Shown: piece by piece, positions 56,935 to 64,000 of the stretch
Layout: the number at the start of each line of letters is the position of its first letter
How positions within the stretch are numbered: position 1 is the first letter of the stretch
Source of the DNA: Lingula anatina
Lineage: Eukaryota; Brachiopoda; Lingulata; Lingulida; Lingulidae
Length of the DNA stretch: 64,000 bases
Direction: 5' to 3'
Assembly (NCBI RefSeq): GCF_001039355.2
Contig: NW_019775169.1
Coordinates: 410,259-474,258, forward strand
The notes under the pieces: model-generated
Seen by the model: only the letters and a program-made list of their open reading frames with translations
Told to the model about the DNA's origin: nothing
The model's database searches: none
Made by a program: the position numbers and the translations under genes

Positions 56935-58162
56935 TTGCATTGTAAAAGAAACTTCAGAAGGAAACTTGCTTTTTTATTGTGAATGAGCACTAAACTTCAG
57001 ATCTTTCTTAAACGTCTTAATTCTAACTTCTTTTCATCAGTAGCTGAAAAAAAAAACTATAGCATGGTTAAAGAAAAACAACTCTTGCTTTGAATAATCA
57101 AAGGTTTATATCTAAATTATAACTGCAGAACTTGGCAAAGATGCTTTCTCTCATACACTAAATAAATGGCTGATGTTAATAAGAAAAAAGACCTGAAAGA
57201 CTTGTGCCCAAAGTCTTATCAAAATTATTTCTGGAGAATTAGTCTGGTCATGTCATGCATCTGTATGTTTTGGCATTTTACAAATATCTCTGTGCTGACC
57301 TTGAATTCTTTTTGCACAGGTTATTCACCATAATTTGGTCATAGCACTACAAGCCTGGCAGATCATAGGCTGTAAAGAGATGCCACAGACAGAATATGAG
57401 GGAGTTTTTTCCCATGATATCTGCTGTAATCTGCATAACTTAGCTGTTGGAACCTGTTGGAACTTGTTGGAAGGGGTTAAACTGATCTAGTTGCAGATAG
57501 CAGAAAGGCTAAGTGAAATTTTTGAACTGTGATATTTATCTCCTTGCATTTCACCTGTTGATTTGAGAAGCCATTTGACAGGTGCTTTCTGAAGGTGGGC
57601 TGTGGGAACATTTCTCTGTCATATTAAATAGATATTACTTGAAGGCACTGCTAGACATTGATTATGAGTTAACTAAGTTTTATTTTCTTTTTTTTCGCCT
57701 TGAGTAGGTAGCACAACAACATTCCTGTTATACTTAATATTAACTGATGCTTCTCGTTTGTTTTTACCCACTGTGAATTTGTTATGAATATAAATATTAT
57801 TTGAGGAAAAGAACAATATCACGCGCATAAACCCGGTCCAGATATAAGAGATAATCTTTGAGATTTCTTCAGTTCAGTTTTGTTTTTTGAAGTAAGAAAA
57901 AAAATTGATGTCTATAATTACCATGCATTTTTGCATGTTCTTCATACCAGCAGTAGCCTGTGTAGGCAGAGCATGTCTGAATTGTGACCTGCATTATGGC
58001 GGCCAAGATCATAGTGATTATCTGGTCAAAGTGGATTATGTGAGCATTATTGAGTGGCTGCTGGCACATCATTAGTCTCTTCAAACATATTGATTGTGAC
58101 CTAAAATGATTGAAAATGGAATAGATTCATATATGGAGTGTTTTTGCAGTGGCTTCATGATT

Positions 58163-58174
58163 TTGTACCAGGTT

Positions 58175-58212
<38 letters not shown>
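58163..58212 (+). repeat. (GA)n microsatellite
   Basis: About 24 uninterrupted units. Confidence 0.9.
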
Positions 58213-58214
<2 letters not shown>

Positions 58215-61200
58215 GATGTAGCATTGAAATGTACAGTATATGGTTGATGAATTCACATTAGCATACTACATTGATGTTCGAAATTAGTTTCTCCTATAGG
58301 TTTTTTTTTTTTTTTTGTTAAGTAAATAAGAATGTCTTTGAGGTGGACTGTTTGACATGTAGATTAAATGTGTACTGAGTAAATTTTTCAAAAATTGCAT
58401 TTGGTGACAAGTTACGTCCTGGCTTCAGGGTCAGAAGACAATAATGCACATCTATTCATCAGCATAACCATGGCAACCAGCTGATCAGAGAAAAAATAAT
58501 GATGACATCAAAGCCGTCCAAGATCAGATGACATGTCGCAGTGAAGCCAGCTCATATCTCTAAGCAGGAAATGTCACATTATGGACTCTGCCTTGGGTTG
58601 ATTTCACACTACAACAGTCAAGTGCCAGAGGCTACTTCAAGGTCGTGACAGCAATTAGCTGCTTACTATACCTGACAGAAGGGCTGAAAAACAGTAATAG
58701 GAATTAGACAAGTTGGAGCTAATTAGCTTGGAGGTCTGTTTATGTTTTTTAAGCGACACCACATTGGAATAAATGTGGGCAACATTATCAAGGGAAACTC
58801 ACTTGTTTGACTATGAGATCATCATACAATTTAGTAATTTTCCTGTCAGAATGGAAATCTTTCGAGGTAGCCTTCATTGAGACTCTTGGTACTGTGTGAT
58901 GTTATATGCATCAGACCAGATAACTTGCCAGAATCTGTATTATGTTGGGCTAAACTTTTAGCAATAAGCACACACTGTGTGCTGGCATTGTTGGCTCAGA
59001 AAGTAATACCAAATTAAAGCAACGTGCAAAACATTGTGAATTCGTAATGTTGAGCAGGAGACTAGAATTTGACAAAACTTATAAAAAACAACCAACTTTT
59101 ATTTTGTATGTGTGACTTTTTGATGCTTAGCAGGGTACCCTTGTCTGTATAGGTAACACATTCAGTCATAAATAAATGTAGATATAATTATATTATTATT
59201 ATTTATCCACACAATAATCTAATGATTAGCCAGTGAGTAACTGGGGTCAGCTATGTCACGTTGACTAATTAGGGACAATTAAGCCCAGGGCATGATGTTG
59301 ACATTAAATATTTAATCATATCATTGTAAAACAATCCTGGTCAGACTTTGAGAATGTGGACACGGTATAAATCCCAAGTTAAAAGATCTGATATATATTA
59401 CGAACCACTGCCCACAGTAATAGGACATCCAGCTAGGTTGTGTTTAAAAATGTCGCCAACTTTGAAGCTAGGTACTGAGTGTCTGTCTGGTCAGTTTTAT
59501 CTTGTTATCAGAACATAAGAGGTAAACGGGAACAACTTGATATCGAATTGGCCGAAGATAAAACTTTATGTCTTTATGAATGGTCAAGTTTATAACATAG
59601 TTTAAGTACACCCCTTGCAGTTGTCAAAATGGAAGTGCACCCTCCTGTGAGATACATACGTCCAGTATTATCGCAGAGACTCACTGACACCAGCCAGAAA
59701 GCCATGGTAAAGGTGGAATCACGTAGATGCAGAAAGTGATAGGTGTGTCGCGAGATGTCGACCAGGATGTCAACCGTGATGTCACCCTGCCCTGAAGACC
59801 TGAAACAGAGGACGTCATTGGCACGTTAGATAACCATTGTTCCTGGTTGTGGTCAGCGAAGCTGAGAGTAATTCAGTAAATCATCAGAGTAATTTTTGCC
59901 TGTGAGACAGTTGTCCATGAAATAAGCCACTCATTACTACTAGCATAGTCAAGGGAGACTCAATAGACAAGATAATGTGGAATTGTTGAGTGTAGTAAAA
60001 ATTGCATCACTCAAATAACCACTGCAGCATCTACGTCAGTGCTAGCAGTCCATGCTGTCATGGCTGTAAGTATTCAGGAGATAGTCATTGAGATAACAAC
60101 TTTCTGAGAAAAATCTGCAGAACTTGATTCAAGCTCAGTGAAGAAGATTTTTCACAACCACACACACACAGTGGAATGTCATAAACCCGTTGCACCCAAA
60201 AAAGGTACAGCTTATTTGAATACCATGCAGTAAGCCGTTGATGAGAACTGAACTATCATTATCAGCCTCTAATAAGTCATCTTCTTCAACAGTAACAGTA
60301 GAGCATTGAGAACTGAAATACAATGAATGCAGCCCTATGCAATTAGCATCAGTCACTTCGCTATGTGGACTGTAGGTATCCAGACGTGGCGGCGAGTCAT
60401 AAATAGGGGAGGATCAAGGTAATTCCTGAGTGGCACCTGTTCATCAACCTGTCAACTGGGAGATGATTTCATCACACTGGGGCCCACAATTTGGCAGTGT
60501 GAGGTAGAGGCACCATACGGGTAATGTTCTTTTGGTCCTGATTGCCTGATTACACAGAGGGAAGTCACTTAGGCAGAAAAGTTGAAGAAAGTGAAAAGGA
60601 CAGCACTTTTGCAGTTTGTATTGAAAGGAACAAAGCGTCGAACTGTTTCTACTCTACAGAGACATTGTAAGCTGTGGAGGAAGTGTTAAAAAGCAAGACG
60701 TCATAGATATGATGTGATAATTTTGAACGTCTGGAATTTCATTTTATATTAACCGAGACCCATTTTGATAAATGACTTAGTCGTTTACATATTTATTATA
60801 TGTGAGGTTCACATGGTTAATACGTATATATAACTTGAAGGTCACCTGTGTGGCATACCTGACTTAATTGATGGGGACTCTCACCTGTTATTATATATAC
60901 ACACCTTAACAGTGAAACATCAAGGGAGAGAGAAATTGCCACTTAAGGTTACAGGGACAAGAACATTGAAGTGGATGTCATAACCATAAAGGTGCTGTAA
61001 TAAAAAAGAAAACCTGCAGGTATCTAAATGGGATACTTAGATGTTGAGAGTTAGACATGTACACGTGTGGAGTAGTAAATGACTTTATACTACACTTTCT
61101 GATTATATAGAATAAAAACATGTAACTTTCTACAGGGGAGGTGACATGCAAAGTAAATGAAAGCAACAGGTTGGATTCTAACCAAGAGGCAATCGTCAAT

Positions 61201-62851
61201 AAAATTGAACAGTAAGCACACTTGGGGAGGAACTGTGCATGGTGTTGACTGCACGAAAGACTGAGATGTCATCTCTGATAAACTCACATGAGGAAAGCCT
61301 GAAATACTTGCAAGGCGGATAATCATTTATTTCACTGGACATGCAAGGTTGAATGACAACTTATGTTGTTTACTGTATGGGGGAATGGAAATAGACTGGA
61401 GAGAAGACATGTTATATAAAGAAGGTACAAAAAAAGTTAAGTTAGGATCAATTTCTGTAAAGCAAGTTGGTGTCTTGAGAGACTGTGACATATGCTGATA
61501 CCAAAGCCAACAGGTGGATCCAGTGCATTAAGACAGAGACACATTTAGAAAGAAAGGATTGGCCATGTAATGATAAATGTGTCTCAACTTGTGGACATTA
61601 TATATTTTTGTTGTTGGAAGACCACATTCAAAAACAACAACAACAACAGTAGTCTTTTTCTGGTGCAGTTGGAAGTGAGACAGATAACTTTTTGTATTTA
61701 TATCTATATGATAAACTCCTGAATATAAGCTGATAAAAAACAGATACCTTAAAGGAGTGGAGTTGGTTTTAAGAGATAAGGATACACGGACGGAAGTTAT
61801 TCTAGGTTAAGTTTTTTTTTCATTAAACGGTGTGATGGTATACATGCAGTTAATGGCTTTTATATGGTGACATTTTACATGCATATGATATTGTACGTAC
61901 ACACTTTTAGGGAGTACCTGTGAAAGACTTCACAGACAGCTCAACGGTTCGTACTCGAAGTTATGACCAGTTGAAATACTAGAACAATGATTCACCGAGG
62001 AGAATGAAAGGGCTCCTATATGGATACTAATTTGATATGGGAGGACACGGCAATTATCACCACATCAGGTGCATGTCAGGGTTAGAGAAACATACCTGTC
62101 TCGGTGACACTTCATAAGAAAGGATTGACGCAGGAATACCATATTAACGTTAGTTAAAGTAAGTTGACCTTTAGCTGAACATACACGAGAAATTATTCGA
62201 CTGATTTGACAAAAAGACAGAATTATGGATTTTAAAATCATAGAATGACGTGTCACATGGAAAGTGGAATGTAATGGTGACTTTAAAGCTGTGCAGTTGT
62301 GTGGTATCTGTATGATCTGGATATGATGGTGTTCTTTCACAGCAAAGAGTGATCTAGATACATGTTGAAGTGTACAGCCTTTTTTTATACTGCGTTACTG
62401 TACATGGATATTAGCTGAGTGTGTGATTATCGTTATCCTTAATAAGGTACCTTGCCTGATATTGTCAAGAATGTTAATCATGCTTAGGATGGAATAAGAA
62501 AGAGAAAGGAGGAATTTTTTTAGGTCAGGTTCTGCAGGTTGATTTACGGAGGAGATTAGATGTTCCCTACATAAGCCTGCAGTAATACTAGCACGACTGG
62601 CTTAATAGAGTGACAGTAACAAAATTTGTCTTCATTATCTTCGCAGAGGATAAGACAAGGGCCATTTTTGAGGTCAGAAGGTGCGTGGTAATTTAATCTT
62701 TGGATATAATGTTTCAAAGAGGGTTATTTGATGAAAATAACCCAATAAACACTGATTATTCATGCTGAAGGATAATAGAAGGGGAAAAAAAAGCAGAGTA
62801 TTGGGGTCAAACGACATGCCTTATTAACTAGTCACTGTCAACATTAGAACC

Positions 62852-63080
62852 ATGAATCGAGTAAAAAGCGCAGATAACTTGGATTCGGCCATGAATCCCA
62901 ACATGGATTTTAGGGAAAATGGCACCGTTTTAAAGTCGACTTCTTTCACCACTAATGGATATAGTGTGCCTCGCTCCGGGAGAGACACATCCCCATCCTA
63001 TCAGACATATCCTAAAGTACGACGTATGCCACCGCAGCACCAGTTTAGTTATTTGAATGGACCAACAAGGCAATTACAAG
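62852..63080 (+). CDS. Candidate first exon downstream of the Ras-binding exons (MNRVKSADNL..)
   Basis: The ATG in context ACCATGA follows an in-frame TAA at 62825. Seventy-six codons encode MNRVKSADNLDSAMNPNMDF, then a Ser/Thr/Pro/Arg-rich, probably disordered stretch including PKVRRMPPQHQFSYLNG. The donor CAAG|gtatgt ends in phase 1, the same phase as the Ras-binding exon at 55643. It could start a DH-PH form of the PLEKHG5-like protein without zinc and Ras-binding parts. It could equally begin another gene on the same strand. Confidence 0.6.
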
Positions 63081-63350
63081 GTATGTTCTTCTTATGAGGG
63101 CAGCATATATATATATATATACAAAATACCTTATCACATGTAACTTTCATTTTTCTTTTGTTTTCTAGGTTGATTAGTGGCACTGGTTGTAAAAGGTATA
63201 TCATGACATAGACTTAAAAATCAATCAGAAGTCGCCTTTTCATTTTTATTTCAGATAGTGTAATATTTTTTTACAGATGTCTATGAATACTGCAAGTGAA
63301 TTGGAGAACGAAGAACCACATTAGCCTCTTGAATACTACTTTGCTTTCAT

Positions 63351-64000
63351 TGTACCACCAGCGTTAGCGCTGGCGGTACACATGGTTTCGGTCTCGTCCG
63401 GATCGTTCCGCCGGCTCCGCCGGACGGCTACCGTTACCGCTTCTCCTCCTAGACGGTAAGGCCCCCCATACCCATCTCATGGATTTAGGTCACCTATAAT
63501 CTCAACTCGTTCCACGTAAAATTTGGGCTTTGTCGGTATTGGGGTCTGGGTGTGGCACTCATTGCAATGCACCCTTGTCCAAAAATGGCAAAATTAAATG
63601 CTAATTATCTACCCTACGGAAGGAGTTACGGGAAAAATTTCTACAGACGGCTTTCCAAAAGTCATATGTGTAGATTTCAAATATACCCTCGGATTTGACC
63701 TTTGACCTTTACTTCAAGGTCAAATGGGCCAAAATTTTCAAAAAAATGAAATTTTTTACGAAAAAAAAATTTTTTGCCCTGTTATTCAGACACCACACAG
63801 ACTTAACCAATAATATTATTGGAAAGTGTTACCCTTCAGGTCATCTTTCATCTCCGTGAATTTGGGGTCAATCGGTGCATTTTCACAGGAGTAGCGGCCA
63901 TAAGATACCGAAACTGAAAACTGTCTCTAATTCGGGAACCGTTAATGCTAGAGACCCATTCTTTTTTGCATTTTGTAGAGCATGTAAAGCCCAACACTGG
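63351..64000. mobile_element. Repeat element starting with a hairpin, cut by the window edge
   Basis: TGTACCACCAGCG and CGCTGGCGGTACA (63351-63380) form a hairpin with one mismatch. GC-rich trinucleotide-like sequence follows, then a GGTCAAATCCGAGG-type region with TTTGACCTTTGACCTT. The sharp change in base composition from the flanking intron suggests a mobile element. No protein is visible. Confidence 0.55.

Larger units (their letters stand above)
56405..62824. other. Long intron or intergenic stretch; no exon supported
   Basis: It includes a (GA)n run at 58163-58212 and a T run near 58301-58316. The last 3 kb before 62852 is less AT-rich and could be a 5' UTR or regulatory region for the next first exon, but no motif decides this. 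Confidence 0.4.

Overview
This is a eukaryotic nuclear window: AT-rich, spliced by GT-AG introns, and full of microsatellites and short inverted-repeat elements. The two recognisable genes are animal genes. Repeat content and strong allelic divergence suggest a marine invertebrate, perhaps a lophotrochozoan, but the species cannot be fixed from the sequence. No prokaryotic operons, rRNA, tRNA or CRISPR were seen.

Region 1 (about 3.6-8.1 kb, + strand) holds the last nine coding exons of a CYP3-clan cytochrome P450. They encode 369 residues with the I-helix, ExxR, PERF and haem-Cys motifs intact; the amino-terminal exons lie outside the window or were not found. A candidate poly(A) signal is at 9741. 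Region 2 (about 8.9-12.4 kb) is repeat-rich sequence with a palindromic 330-bp element and other inverted repeats.

Region 3 (about 12.46-63.1 kb, + strand) is best read as the 5' half of a PLEKHG5-type RhoGEF gene. A Cys/His-rich module joins an acidic linker, a basic stretch and a Ras-binding-like domain. The DH-PH exons would lie beyond the right edge. Several separate first exons have an in-frame stop upstream of the ATG and end in exactly the phase needed by the next shared exon. After the Ras-binding-like exon, two further in-phase exons end at a stop codon followed by AATAAA, which predicts a short product without DH-PH. A later candidate first exon at 62852 would give the complementary product without the zinc and Ras-binding parts. 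All exon calls are manual and rest on splice sites, phase and family resemblance recalled from memory.

The scaffold carries probable false duplications. Positions 28841-34315 recur as a diverged copy at 34318-40043, and 33098-34315 recurs, apparently identical, at 40217-41434. A second duplication (about 46.3-47.9 kb against 47.9-49.3 kb) doubles one exon. The junctions sit at single 'n' characters or at a 173-N gap, which points to unmerged haplotypes rather than real tandem duplication. One haplotype carries an extra 218-bp inverted-repeat element with a 4-bp target duplication.
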